Below are positions 1 through 9,305 of a DNA stretch of 64,000 bases, one piece after another. The stretch is from Pectobacterium punjabense. Its GTDB lineage: Bacteria > Pseudomonadota > Gammaproteobacteria > Enterobacterales > Enterobacteriaceae. Position 1 is the stretch's first letter. The number at the start of each line of letters is the position of its first letter. The DNA lies in NCBI RefSeq assembly GCF_012427845.1, contig NZ_CP038498.1:1612001-1676000 (forward strand), read 5' to 3'. The notes beneath the pieces were generated by a model. That model had not been told where the DNA came from. It did not search any database and worked only from the letters and a program-made list of their open reading frames with translations. The translations under genes and the position numbers were made by a program.

Positions 1-2
1 TG

Positions 3-362
3 CAATACCGTGGTGTCCCCGATGTCAGCGGCAATGCCGATCCCGAAACGGGCTATCTGGTTGAAGTCAACGGACGGGAAGGCGTGGTTGGCGGAACCAG
101 TGCGGTTGCGCCGCTGTGGGCTGGTTTACTCGCGCGTATGCTCGCGTTGACCGAGTCGGTATCGCTATTTATTCCCCCGTTGCTTTATCGCAATCGTAAT
201 AGCTGCAAGGATATCGTGCGGGGAAATAATGGGGCATTTGTCGCTTCTGAAGGGTGGGATGCCTGTACAGGACTGGGGTCGCCAGATGGCGTGAAGTTGC
301 TGAGGCTGTTGAAGCGGCTCGTCAGACTCAATGGTGCGCGGGACGTTGATGATGGGCGATGA
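3..362 (+). CDS. Sedolisin-type serine protease, S53 family (C-terminal part)
   Basis: The reading frame is open from the left edge, so only about the last 119 residues are present. It contains RGVPDVSGNADPETGY followed by GGTSAVAPLWAGL. These match the region around the catalytic serine of S53 peptidases (sedolisin/kumamolisin; usual form SGTSxxxP), with Gly-Thr-Ser intact. The tail KDIVRGNNGAF...GWDACTGLGSPDG matches the family's C-terminal calcium-binding segment. Such enzymes are normally secreted pro-proteases active at acid pH; the propeptide and the Glu/Asp catalytic residues lie outside the window. The C-terminus looks complete. Family assignment is confident; substrate and export route cannot be judged from this fragment. 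Confidence 0.85.
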   Translation, partial: QYRGVPDVSGNADPETGYLVEVNGREGVVGGTSAVAPLWAGLLARMLALTESVSLFIPPLLYRNRNSCKDIVRGNNGAFVASEGWDACTGLGSPDGVKLLRLLKRLVRLNGARDVDDGR

Positions 363-422
363 GTTTACATTTCAGGGAATAGAGGGGCAGGAGACAAATC
401 ATAGTCGGATGAGGTGATTATC

Positions 423-438
423 GGTGATGTTCATCACA
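423..438 (+). promoter_or_regulatory. CRP-cAMP binding site for the beta-glucosidase operon
   Basis: GGTGA-TGTTCA-TCACA matches the CRP consensus TGTGA-N6-TCACA at 9 of 10 defined positions. Its centre lies about 60 bp upstream of the start predicted from the adjacent -35/-10 pair, the standard class I position. This suggests catabolite control. Confidence 0.65.
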
Positions 439-455
439 GATCGCCCGACCGTGGT

Positions 456-484
456 TTGAGTCTACCGCAGTTAGCGGATATAAC
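456..484 (+). promoter_or_regulatory. Sigma-70 promoter of the beta-glucosidase operon
   Basis: TTGAGT, 17 bp, TATAAC: five of six -35 bases and five of six -10 bases match consensus with ideal spacing. Transcription would start near 491, immediately before the antiterminator target, so the leader carries the RAT and terminator in order. Confidence 0.65.
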
Positions 485-494
485 CCGATAATAA

Positions 495-526
495 GGACGT
501 GATCGGGCTAAGGCCCGAGCGAAACC
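495..526 (+). promoter_or_regulatory. RAT (ribonucleic antiterminator) for a BglG-type protein
   Basis: The segment begins GGACGTGATC, has the self-complementary centre CGGGCTAAGGCCCG, and ends GAGCGAAACC. This resembles BglG/LicT RAT sites (GGATTGTTACTG...GGCAAAACC). Its last bases overlap the left arm of the following terminator, the mutually exclusive arrangement used in antitermination. The antiterminator gene lies downstream in the same operon. Confidence 0.6.
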
Positions 527-573
527 TGATACGAAACATGTTGTGTAAACATGTTCGTATCAGGTTTTTTTTT
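522..573 (+). terminator. Leader terminator controlled by antitermination
   Basis: Arms at 522-542 and 548-567 form a stem of about 20 bp with one bulged A and a short GTGTA loop, followed by an uninterrupted T run. It lies about 85 bp before the beta-glucosidase start and overlaps the RAT, so it is a regulatory attenuator rather than an end-of-gene terminator. Confidence 0.85.
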
Positions 574-627
574 ACCTAAATCCAGCCCGGTCGCGTGCCA
601 CCCGTAACATCAGTAATGTTTTGCTGA

Positions 628-2082
<1,455 letters not shown>

Positions 2083-2177
2083 ATGATAACAAAATATGCC
2101 TCGGCAATACCATGGTCGAGGCGCTAAACGGCAGGGGAGGCCTACGTGCCTTCCCGTCAGACAGGGCGGCTGGTGCG

Positions 2178-3014
2178 ATGATCATTGAAAAAATACTGAG
2201 CAATAACGCCGTGCTGGTGCTGGCAGATGATCGACGTGAAATTGTGGCCATTGGCAAAGGTGTCGGTTTTGGCAAAAAGGTCGGTGACCCTGTCGATCCG
2301 CAGCGCATTGAAAGTCAGTTTGTGAAGAAAAGCGACGGTATGGCTGATGTGCTGTCACAACTGCTGGCGGACATTCCTCCTGACTGTCTGACGGTAACGC
2401 AGCAGATTATTACGCTGGCGCAAAAAACGCTGCGGCTTGATGTGCAGGACACGCTGTTTCTGGCATTAAGTGACCACATCAACTTCGCTATTCAGCGCTA
2501 TAAGAAAGGGCAGACGATAAAAAATCTGATGTTGTGGGATATTCGCCAGTTCTATCGCGGTGAATTTGCCGTTGGGCTTGAGGCACTGGAGTTGATTCGC
2601 GCCAGACTGGATATCGATTTACCGGAGGATGAAGCGGGGTTTATTGCGCTGCATCTGGCGAATGCGGCGAATAACAGCGATATGCAGAGCACGATGCAAA
2701 GTGCGGGTATCATTAAAGATATTTTGACCATCCTAAAGTACGATTTGCATATCACTTTTGATGAACACTCCCTTAATTATCAGCGTTTGGTTACGCACCT
2801 TAAGTTCTTCGCTTTGCGTTTATTAAATCGGGAAACGGTAAGCCACGGCGACGACTCTATCTATCAAGGGATTACTGAGCTGATGCCGCGAGCCTATGCC
2901 TGCGCAATGAAAGTGTATGACTATGTGGAAAAGAATTACGCCTGCCAACTGACTACCGATGAAATCATGTTTCTGACTATTCATATCAACCGGTTACATC
3001 CCTCCCCATCTTAA
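2178..3014 (+). CDS. BglG/LicT-family transcriptional antiterminator
   Basis: A 278-residue protein from the ATG at 2178; the frame stays open upstream to 2112, but MIIEKILSNNAVLVL is the usual family N-terminus, so the later start is preferred. The RNA-binding CAT domain covers about residues 1-56 (KILSNNAVLVL, GKGVGFGKKVGD). Two PTS-regulation domains follow, with PRD histidines in LSDHINFAI, FIALHLANA, LVTHLKFFA and FLTIHINRL. Such proteins bind a RAT in the leader RNA and stop a terminator from forming when inducer is present and the cognate EII is busy. The probable target is the leader at 495-573, making the gene autoregulatory. The cognate EII is not adjacent, so which PTS controls it is open. 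Confidence 0.9.
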   Translation: MIIEKILSNNAVLVLADDRREIVAIGKGVGFGKKVGDPVDPQRIESQFVKKSDGMADVLSQLLADIPPDCLTVTQQIITLAQKTLRLDVQDTLFLALSDHINFAIQRYKKGQTIKNLMLWDIRQFYRGEFAVGLEALELIRARLDIDLPEDEAGFIALHLANAANNSDMQSTMQSAGIIKDILTILKYDLHITFDEHSLNYQRLVTHLKFFALRLLNRETVSHGDDSIYQGITELMPRAYACAMKVYDYVEKNYACQLTTDEIMFLTIHINRLHPSPS

Positions 3015-3237
3015 TCACGCCGGCTATCGTGGTAGAGACACCTGCGGAATGAATGGTACAGGCTGAATCTCACGGGTAAGACCACCGTGGATTAACATTC
3101 GTGTTACTCTGTTTAGCCATTACGACACCCGTTCGTTATGTAACAAAATGAATGTAAAAACTACTCACTGTTGCTGACATGCTTTCAGCCATAATGTTCT
3201 TTCTCGCTATTTGTTAGTGAACCGCATGGGGGTCGTT

Positions 3238-4299
3238 ATGTCAGCCTCGCCGCCGACGTTTTTGACGGTAGATGTACGTCGCTCAGGGTTACGCTTTTCC
3301 CAGCGTGTCTACATTCCACGTATTGCCGGTACGATATTGTGTTCTCTCTTTATATCCTCGGTGCTGATGACCAAGCCTACGCCGGTGATATTATGGGGAC
3401 TGCTTTTTCTCAATGTTTTTGCCTGGCCTCATCTGGCTTACATGTTATCCCGACGGTCTCGTGACCCTATGCGGCGCGAGAAACGCAATCTATTGATTGA
3501 TGTGGTATTTGGTGGCATCTGGATAGGGTTTATGGGCGTAAACCTTTTGCCCAGCGCGCTGATTGTTGCGATGGTTGGAATGAACGGCACAGCTGGCGGT
3601 GGTATCAAGCTGTTTGTTCAGGGCATTGTATTACAGTGTGTCACCAGCGTATTGGTTCTTGCGCTATTTGCCGTACCTGTCTCACTGGAGACGACGCCGA
3701 TACAGCTTTATGCCTGTCTGCCTATGTTGCTGATCTACCCGATTTCTCTGGGCTATGTGACCTACACTACCGCGTTGAAACTGGCGGAACACAAACGTAT
3801 GCTGATGGAAGTCAGCATTCATGACGGTATGACCAACCTCTATAACCGCCACCATTGGGAACACCTGCTGAAACATGAGTATGACATTTGTCAGCGTTAT
3901 AAGCGGACGGCGACGTTGATTCTGTTCGATATCGATCATTTTAAAGCGTTTAACGATAACTATGGGCATAACGTCGGCGATCAGGCGATATTGCTGCTGG
4001 CACGTGAATTAACGTCCGGTTTTCGGGAAACGGATGTGATTGGGCGATTCGGTGGGGATGAGTTTGCCGTTATTTTACCGCAAACCCGTGCAGGGGACGC
4101 ACTGGATGCGGTGAATCGTATTCGAGAAAGCCTATCGTTGAAGTTCCTCAACCAGACTCCTCAACTGGCGGTTTTTGTCAGTGTTGGCATTGCGGAAATT
4201 TCGCCGGATATGGGGCAGTACATTGACTGGTTAAAAGCGGCGGATATGGCGCTCTATCGGGCAAAAAATAAAGGTCGCCGCCGAACCGAAGTGGCCTGA
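3238..4299 (+). CDS. adrA: MASE2-domain diguanylate cyclase (AdrA/DgcC type)
   Basis: A 353-residue protein starting at the ATG at 3238, chosen because a GGGGG ribosome site sits six bases upstream; alternatives at 3211 and 3226 add a few residues. The first 180 residues form several hydrophobic membrane segments and match MASE2 (RSGLRFSQRVYIPRIAGT...). The GGDEF domain follows, with DGMTNLYNRHHW, an intact GGDEF active site at about residues 272-276 and the downstream AADMALYRAKNKGR motif. It should convert two GTP to c-di-GMP at the inner membrane. AdrA-type cyclases promote cellulose and biofilm formation in enterobacteria; that role here is inferred. No RxxD inhibitory site is evident upstream of GGDEF. 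It is a single-gene unit, convergent with the next gene across a shared terminator. Confidence 0.9.
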   Translation: MSASPPTFLTVDVRRSGLRFSQRVYIPRIAGTILCSLFISSVLMTKPTPVILWGLLFLNVFAWPHLAYMLSRRSRDPMRREKRNLLIDVVFGGIWIGFMGVNLLPSALIVAMVGMNGTAGGGIKLFVQGIVLQCVTSVLVLALFAVPVSLETTPIQLYACLPMLLIYPISLGYVTYTTALKLAEHKRMLMEVSIHDGMTNLYNRHHWEHLLKHEYDICQRYKRTATLILFDIDHFKAFNDNYGHNVGDQAILLLARELTSGFRETDVIGRFGGDEFAVILPQTRAGDALDAVNRIRESLSLKFLNQTPQLAVFVSVGIAEISPDMGQYIDWLKAADMALYRAKNKGRRRTEVA

Positions 4300-4350
4300 G
4301 TGGATAAGATAGTCGCTTGATATGTGGTTATTTTTCCGCGGTGATATAGA

Positions 4351-4392
4351 AAAGCCCTTATGCCATAGAGAGGGGGATAAGGGCTTTATCTT
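4351..4392. terminator. Bidirectional terminator between adrA and the solute-binding protein
   Basis: AAAGCCCTTAT (4351-4361) pairs perfectly with ATAAGGGCTTT (4377-4387). A T-rich stretch follows on the + strand (TTTATCTTGTTT) and T residues follow on the - strand, fitting two convergent genes. Confidence 0.75.
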
Positions 4393-4464
4393 GTTTATTC
4401 CACGGTTTTTTGTGGCGTCAATCGAACTGCTTGCGAGTGTGATAAATCAGACCACAATCGCGTA

Positions 4465-5568
4465 TTAATGCGGCAATGCTTCTTTTGGGTGCAGTCCCAG
4501 GTTGCCCGGAGACGGCTCACCTTTCACCTCGCCGAGATACAGGCCGATCTGAGCACGGAACGATTCTACCGCCGCCCGATCGCTCATGAAATCGGCAAAG
4601 GCTTGTGGACTCGTATTTTTATATTCCCAGATAGGTTTATAGCCAGCGGGCGGTGCTACGTCAGTACGAACCGACCACATATACCAGACATTGCTCTGCG
4701 TCTCTTTATCCAACAGCCAGCTCAGGTACAGCTTGGCGCTTTCCGGGTGTTTAGCCTGTTTGAAAATGGCTGCACGTTGTGCCCAAGAGACGAACGGATC
4801 GCTTTTAGGCAGAACGAAGCGCGAATTCGCGTTTTGATCGGGAGCAAGCGCGCCGTCGGTTGAGAATGTCGCCGCAGATTTACCGCTTTCCACATCATCT
4901 GCGGGAGCCTGCGTACCACGCACGTAAACCGGATTCTGTTCTTTGAATTTAGCAACATACTCCCAGCCGTATTTATCCACGACCTGCTTGAACCAGAACA
5001 GTACGGCGTCGTCATCGTTCGGGTAGGTCAAGACAATGCTGCCTTTCAGATCGGGCCGCAGGTAATCATTCGCTTCTGTCGGCCAGGCATTTTCGGCAAT
5101 CAGCTTGGTATTGACTACGTTGCTAAACGCATCGACAAACACGCCGGTCCAGGCACCGTCTTTATCTTTAAACGCTGGGTACACTTTGTCCCAGCCAATA
5201 GGTTTGTAACTCAGCAGCACGCCTTCTTTCTTCCAGCGCGGGTAATCTTGCAAGGTTTGTAGCTGTACCACATCTGGCACGAGCGTATTGGTTTCTAACT
5301 GGTTATCAATACGGGCATCGTGGAATTTACTGTAGTCCACAATGACGTTGAGTTTCATGCCCGGAAAGCGTTTCTCAAATGCCTGTTTGATGCCATCCTG
5401 CTGACCCGGGGTGTCACCGCCCGCGTAGACGGTCACAATACCGCCTTCCCGTAACGCGTTTTGATAAAGCTCGTTAATCGGGCGTTTATCGGCTTCTACT
5501 GCCGCATAGCTGGTCGCTGCCGTCGCCATCAGCGCCGTAAATGCGACCACCTGTTTTAGTTTAAACAT
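4465..5568 (-). CDS. Periplasmic ABC substrate-binding protein, ferric/AfuA-like family (orphan)
   Basis: A 367-residue protein with a cleavable signal peptide (MFKLKQVVAFTALMATAATSYA). The mature part has the class II periplasmic-binding layout (GGIVTVYAGGDTPGQQDGIK, then PDVVQLQTLQDYPRW) seen in Fe3+/AfuA-type binding proteins. The adjacent-Tyr iron ligand pair typical of FbpA is not obvious, so the substrate is uncertain. No permease or ATPase gene lies beside it, so it must work with a transporter encoded elsewhere or be a leftover subunit. A Fur-box-like palindrome lies about 85 bp upstream, which supports an iron link. Other AfuA-like proteins bind hexose phosphates, so ligand should not be assumed. 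Confidence 0.75.
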   Translation of the reverse strand: MFKLKQVVAFTALMATAATSYAAVEADKRPINELYQNALREGGIVTVYAGGDTPGQQDGIKQAFEKRFPGMKLNVIVDYSKFHDARIDNQLETNTLVPDVVQLQTLQDYPRWKKEGVLLSYKPIGWDKVYPAFKDKDGAWTGVFVDAFSNVVNTKLIAENAWPTEANDYLRPDLKGSIVLTYPNDDDAVLFWFKQVVDKYGWEYVAKFKEQNPVYVRGTQAPADDVESGKSAATFSTDGALAPDQNANSRFVLPKSDPFVSWAQRAAIFKQAKHPESAKLYLSWLLDKETQSNVWYMWSVRTDVAPPAGYKPIWEYKNTSPQAFADFMSDRAAVESFRAQIGLYLGEVKGEPSPGNLGLHPKEALPH

Positions 5569-5894
5569 CGATTCCTCCTGAATGAGAGCCGATATCTACC
5601 GATGCACTCTTTATCCTTTGCGGCTGTTGCCAGAATAAGAAGGCATAAGCAGAATCATTAGAATGATTATCAAATTATTTAATTTGTTTGATATTCATTT
5701 TCCTGCTGACTTAATCGTTAAATCGCCATTTGTCAGAAGGTTTTTGTATGTTATCCGGTTGTGAATAATGTGAAATAAGAAAAAATTGAGATTTTAATTC
5801 AAAAAAAATGAATTAAAAGTTGGCGTCAAAGAAAGCAGAATAACGCGGAATTACGACGATATTTAGGCCGCCAAGCGACCTAAAATCGGATGGA
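5569..5894. other. Intergenic, AT-rich, upstream of the orphan binding protein
   Basis: The 326 bp between the binding protein and the monooxygenase hold the promoter region of the former, including the Fur-like box at 5653-5671, and an AT-rich tract at 5660-5820 without a coding frame. No terminator hairpin for the upstream monooxygenase gene stands out. Confidence 0.5.
5653..5671. promoter_or_regulatory. Candidate Fur box
   Basis: AATCATTAGAATGATTATC agrees with the 19-bp Fur consensus at 14 positions by eye and contains the perfect inverted repeat AATCATT/AATGATT. It is about 85-100 bp upstream of the binding-protein start, a plausible promoter position. Confidence 0.5.
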
Positions 5895-6200
5895 TTAAAG
5901 CGAGGAGGTCGTGCCGTCAAACGGGTCCATCAATAGAAACGTGCACTCGGCACGCTGGTGGCTATTTATCATAGGAACCAGACGCTGGAAGTGTTCAGTC
6001 TGGCAGTGAATGTCTAGTGCGGCTCTATCCGGCCAGGTTTCGATAAAGGTGAAATGCCCCGGATCTTTCTGATTGATAAAAAGCGCATAGGATATGCACA
6101 GCGGCTCTTGTCGCGTTTTCTCTACTAATTCTCGGTACAGCGGCATGACTGCCTCAATGCTCTCTGGCTTAATAAAATCCTGCGCGATGACTTGAAGCAT
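5895..6200 (-). CDS. Antibiotic biosynthesis monooxygenase (ABM) domain protein, YgiN-like
   Basis: A 101-residue single-domain protein. MLQVIAQDFIKPESIEAVMPLYRELVEKTR, followed by YALFINQKDPGHFTFIETW and the closing H...FQRLVPMI, is the ferredoxin-like ABM fold. Relatives include quinol monooxygenases and small autoinducer- or haem-handling enzymes, usually dimeric and cofactor-free. The substrate cannot be inferred. It ends 46 bp before the RpiR regulator gene upstream, in the same direction, and may be co-transcribed with it, hinting at a loose tie to the inositol locus. Confidence 0.8.
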   Translation of the reverse strand: MLQVIAQDFIKPESIEAVMPLYRELVEKTRQEPLCISYALFINQKDPGHFTFIETWPDRAALDIHCQTEHFQRLVPMINSHQRAECTFLLMDPFDGTTSSL

Positions 6201-6246
6201 AAAATGGGTCTCCTTACTTATTGATCCGGCTAACTAAATGGCTCGT

Positions 6247-7104
6247 CTAGCCACGCTGCTGCTTTTCGCTCTGTTCCGCGCCGTTTCCCTGCCGGTAGGC
6301 GAGCGATACCATCAATGATTGCACCAGACACAGTGTGGCAGACTGTGAACGGAACGCATCAACCTGTGCTTCCTTCACCACAAAACAAACGTCGCTGAGC
6401 GTTGCCAGCGGGCTGATCTGGCTGTCGGTAATCACGATTTGCCGCGCGCCAGCTTTTGCTGCCATCTCGCTAACCATCACGGTTTCCTGTGAATAGGGTG
6501 AGAAGCTGATAGAGACCACCACATCGCGTGAGTTAACTCGGCTAAGCTGTTCGCGAAACATACCTCCCAGGCCGTTTACCAGAATCGCACTGCTTTCCAG
6601 ATGGCTGAGCGCATAGGTGAGGTAAGTGGCAACGCTGAACGAGCGCCGTAGTCCCACGATATAGATCGTGCCTGCCTGCGCCAGCAGATCAACGGCTTTT
6701 TGCAGATCCTCTTGCGGAGTTCGTGCTGCCAGCTGTTGCATTGCCTGTGCATTTGAGCGGGCAAATTCATGCAGAATATCCAACGGCGTTTCTGGCACCG
6801 CATCGGCTTCCATCGCACGAAACAGCCGCGCGCGGTCAGTATAGCTGGCCGTTTCCTCTACCAGATTCATACGGAACAGTTGTTTCATTTCGTTGAACCC
6901 GCTGAAATCAAAGGCGTTGGCGAAGCGAATTAACGTTGAGGGAGGAACATCCGCGCGTTCGGCGATCGTTGCGACGGTATCGAACGCGATACTGTTGGTA
7001 TTATCCAGCACATAATGCGCGACCTGCTGTAGCCGCTTGCTAAGCGAATCATAACGCTCGCGGATCTGTTCCTGTAACTCTCTCAGGCTGGTTGCCATGG
7101 GCAT
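6247..7104 (-). CDS. RpiR-family transcriptional regulator of the inositol locus (IolR-like)
   Basis: A 285-residue protein with the two RpiR domains. Residues 1-77 hold the HTH_6 DNA-binding domain (ERYDSLSKRLQQVAHYVLDN...TLIRFANAFDFSGFNEMK). Residues 125-260 hold a SIS sugar-phosphate-binding domain (IYIVGLRRSFSVATYLTYAL, VVVSISFSPYSQETV, ITDSQISPLA). RpiR-type IolR proteins repress inositol catabolic genes in gammaproteobacteria and are released by a pathway intermediate. Its divergent placement from iolA and the shared motif upstream of iolA, iolD and iolG support that role. A palindrome CAGAAA-N5-TTTCTG at 7185-7201 lies in its own promoter region, so autoregulation is likely. The inducer is inferred only. 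Confidence 0.87.
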   Translation of the reverse strand: MPMATSLRELQEQIRERYDSLSKRLQQVAHYVLDNTNSIAFDTVATIAERADVPPSTLIRFANAFDFSGFNEMKQLFRMNLVEETASYTDRARLFRAMEADAVPETPLDILHEFARSNAQAMQQLAARTPQEDLQKAVDLLAQAGTIYIVGLRRSFSVATYLTYALSHLESSAILVNGLGGMFREQLSRVNSRDVVVSISFSPYSQETVMVSEMAAKAGARQIVITDSQISPLATLSDVCFVVKEAQVDAFRSQSATLCLVQSLMVSLAYRQGNGAEQSEKQQRG

Positions 7105-7184
7105 ATCGGGTTATCTCCCAAAGTCTCATATCACAATTCTGCTCGGCTTCCGTCATGCCTTCCATGGCCGCACCTGAAACGGAA

Positions 7185-7201
7185 CAGAAAATTCATTTCT
7201 G
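7185..7201. promoter_or_regulatory. Candidate RpiR operator at the regulator's own promoter
   Basis: CAGAAAATTCATTTCTG has perfect 6-bp arms (CAGAAA/TTTCTG) around ATTCA. It shares ATTCATTTC with the iolA site and lies 81-97 bp upstream of the regulator start. Confidence 0.45.
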
Positions 7202-7360
7202 TATACGGCTGTTTTATCTGTACGACATTTCTGACGGCACACCTTTTAGGAATCCGGCTATTTTCAGAGGCTGCTCGCCTGTCTTTATGGACAGCCATAT
7301 TCAAGTTTACCTAAAAATTCGCAGCGGATCACAATAATCAACATTTATTTTATTTTTTCA

Positions 7361-7380
7361 TTAAATGGAATATTCATTTC
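7361..7380 (-). promoter_or_regulatory. Candidate RpiR operator upstream of iolA
   Basis: Read on the - strand it is GAAAT-N9-ATTTAA, with the same half-sites and spacing as sites upstream of iolD and iolG. It is 58-77 bp upstream of iolA and overlaps an AT-rich, promoter-like segment. Confidence 0.5.
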
Positions 7381-7437
7381 ATATACTGTAATTCGATATC
7401 AGCCGTTTGTCTCCTCAAAACCCACAAAGGTGTAAAC

Positions 7438-8949
7438 ATGGAAACCGTATCTAGCTTCATTCAGGGGGCGATTGTCTCCAGCAGCAGCCAGCGCTACGCT
7501 GCGGTGTATAACCCGGCGACGGGCGAGCAGATTCGCCAGGTTGTGATGTCTGATAAGGCGGAAGTCGAGCAGGCCATTGCCAGCGCGGCGGCGGCATTTC
7601 CTGCGTGGTCAAAACACTCTCCGCTACGCCGTGCGCGCGTTTTATTTCGCTTCAAGGCGCTGCTGGAAGAGCGCATGGATACGCTGGCTCGGCTGATTTC
7701 ACAAGAGCATGGCAAGGTTTATTCCGATGCCGTGGGCGAGGTGACACGCGGGCTGGAAGTTGTTGAGTTTGCCTGCGGTATTCCGCATCTGCAAAAAGGG
7801 GAACATTCGGCAAATGTTGGCACCGGTGTGGATAGTCACTCGCTCATGCAGCCGCTCGGCGTGTGCGTCGGGATTACGCCGTTTAACTTCCCGGCGATGG
7901 TGCCCATGTGGATGTTCCCGATTGCGCTGGCGACGGGTAATACGTTTGTGCTTAAGCCGTCAGAAAAAGATCCGTCGCTCTCGCTGCTGTTAGCGCAATT
8001 GTTGAAAGAAGCAGGCCTGCCGGATGGCGTGTTTAACGTCGTTCAGGGCGACAAAGAAGCGGTGGATGTGTTGTTGACCGATCCGCGCGTGCAGGCGGTG
8101 AGCTTTGTGGGATCAACGCCAGTGGCGGAATATATCTATCAGACTGCATCGGCGCACGGCAAACGCTGTCAGGCGCTGGGCGGGGCGAAAAACCACTGCA
8201 TTCTGATGCCAGATGCCGACATGGATATGGCTGCCAGCGCGATTATGGGCGCGGCGTTTGGTGCGGCGGGGGAACGCTGCATGGCGCTGTCGGTAGTGGT
8301 GGCGGTGGGGGATGACACGGCAGAGGCGCTGCATCAGCGCCTGAGCGCACAGATCAAAGCGATGCGCGTTGGGCCGGGCTTGGTGGATGGGCAGGAAAAT
8401 GAAATGGGGCCGGTGATCAGCGCGCCACATCGGGCGAAAATTGCCGACTATATTCAAAGTGGTGTCGATCAAGGGGCGACGCTGCGTATTGATGGCCGCA
8501 CGCTGTCCGTGCAGGGGCACCCGCAAGGCTACTTTATCGGGCCGACGCTGTTCGATAACGTCACGCCGGAGATGAAAATCTATCAGGAAGAAATTTTTGG
8601 TCCGGTGCTATCCGTTGTACGCGTGCCGGATTATCAGACGGCGGTGACGCTGATTAACAACCATGAATACGGTAACGGCACGGCGATCTTTACCCGCGAT
8701 GGCGAAACGGCGCGACAGTTCTGTGAAGAGGTGCAGGCGGGTATGGTCGGCGTGAACGTACCGATTCCAGTGCCAATGGCATTCCACAGCTTCGGCGGCT
8801 GGAAGCGCTCCATTTTTGGGCCGCTGAATGTCCACGGCAATGACGGTGTGCGCTTCTATACCCGGATGAAAACCGTCACCAGCCGCTGGCCCGCCAGCGT
8901 CCGTCTGGAACACCACACCAGCAGCTTCGTCATGCCTACGCTGGAGTGA
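7438..8949 (+). CDS. iolA: Methylmalonate-semialdehyde dehydrogenase (acylating)
   Basis: A 503-residue aldehyde dehydrogenase of the MmsA/IolA subfamily. It ends inositol breakdown by converting malonate semialdehyde to acetyl-CoA and CO2 in the cytoplasm, using NAD and CoA. Visible features: GVCVGITPFNFPAMVPMWMF at the substrate entry, FVLKPSEKDPS for NAD binding, SFVGSTPVAEYIY, and the catalytic Cys at about residue 281 in AAGERCMALS. The C-terminal PIPVPMAFHSFGGWKRS block is typical of MMSDH. It starts at ATG after AAAGG and is divergent from the RpiR regulator. About 350 bp with a MITE-like repeat separate it from iolD, so it may have its own transcript. Confidence 0.95.
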   Translation: METVSSFIQGAIVSSSSQRYAAVYNPATGEQIRQVVMSDKAEVEQAIASAAAAFPAWSKHSPLRRARVLFRFKALLEERMDTLARLISQEHGKVYSDAVGEVTRGLEVVEFACGIPHLQKGEHSANVGTGVDSHSLMQPLGVCVGITPFNFPAMVPMWMFPIALATGNTFVLKPSEKDPSLSLLLAQLLKEAGLPDGVFNVVQGDKEAVDVLLTDPRVQAVSFVGSTPVAEYIYQTASAHGKRCQALGGAKNHCILMPDADMDMAASAIMGAAFGAAGERCMALSVVVAVGDDTAEALHQRLSAQIKAMRVGPGLVDGQENEMGPVISAPHRAKIADYIQSGVDQGATLRIDGRTLSVQGHPQGYFIGPTLFDNVTPEMKIYQEEIFGPVLSVVRVPDYQTAVTLINNHEYGNGTAIFTRDGETARQFCEEVQAGMVGVNVPIPVPMAFHSFGGWKRSIFGPLNVHGNDGVRFYTRMKTVTSRWPASVRLEHHTSSFVMPTLE

Positions 8950-9000
8950 GGATTTGACCGCTAACGGGTGGTGAAAATAGTGCACCGGTTTTGTTCTGCT

Positions 9001-9149
9001 GGCGTTAAAAATTATGCTGAGGTAGGTGCGCCGCCGAAAGAGCGACAAGGATGTCGCGAAAGCCAGTGCCGCGGAGGGACCGCGTCACTGGCGGTTCGGA
9101 TGACGGCGACACATACCGAAGGGCCCGCGTAGCGGCATAATTTATCGCC
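9001..9149 (+). repeat. MITE-like intergenic repeat, copy A
   Basis: A 149-bp element bounded by imperfect inverted ends: GGCGTTAAAAATTATGC on the left, and GCATAATTTATCGCC at 9135-9149 on the right. The same ends, in opposite orientation, bound copy B at 11395-11615; the interiors differ. It codes for nothing obvious, and the interior is GC-rich with internal short palindromes such as GCCAGTG...CACTGGC. The two copies bracket iolD. Confidence 0.7.
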
Positions 9150-9162
9150 ATAAGCCTGGGTT

Positions 9163-9216
9163 CTCAGGGCGGCGGCGATTGAGCGCCCTGAGTCGGGCGC
9201 GTGCTACAACGTAGCA
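9163..9216. other. Two consecutive stem-loops upstream of iolD
   Basis: CTCAGGGCG (9163-9171) pairs with CGCCCTGAG (9184-9192), and TGCTAC pairs with GTAGCA at about 9202-9216. Neither is followed by a T run, so they may be the ends of the repeat neighbourhood or mRNA structures rather than terminators. Confidence 0.45.
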
Positions 9217-9274
9217 TAAGAATGGCTAAATTTTCGCGCACGAAATGCTCGCTGAATATACATAGTTCATTATA

Positions 9275-9294
9275 GAAATCAGATCCTTATTTAA
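9275..9294 (+). promoter_or_regulatory. Candidate RpiR operator upstream of iolD
   Basis: GAAAT-N9-ATTTAA, identical in half-sites and spacing to the iolA site. It ends 11 bp before the iolD ATG and reaches the AAGGAG ribosome site, so binding here would block initiation or act downstream of the promoter. Confidence 0.45.
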
Positions 9295-9305
9295 GGAGTA
9301 GCTCA

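Larger units (their letters stand above)
7105..7437. other. Divergent control region between the RpiR regulator and iolA
   Basis: The 333 bp hold two candidate operators: CAGAAA-N5-TTTCTG at 7185-7201 near the regulator and TTAAAT-N9-ATTTC at 7361-7380 near iolA. Both contain ATTCATTTC and are followed within a few bases by TATAC. No convincing coding frame is present. Confidence 0.6.
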
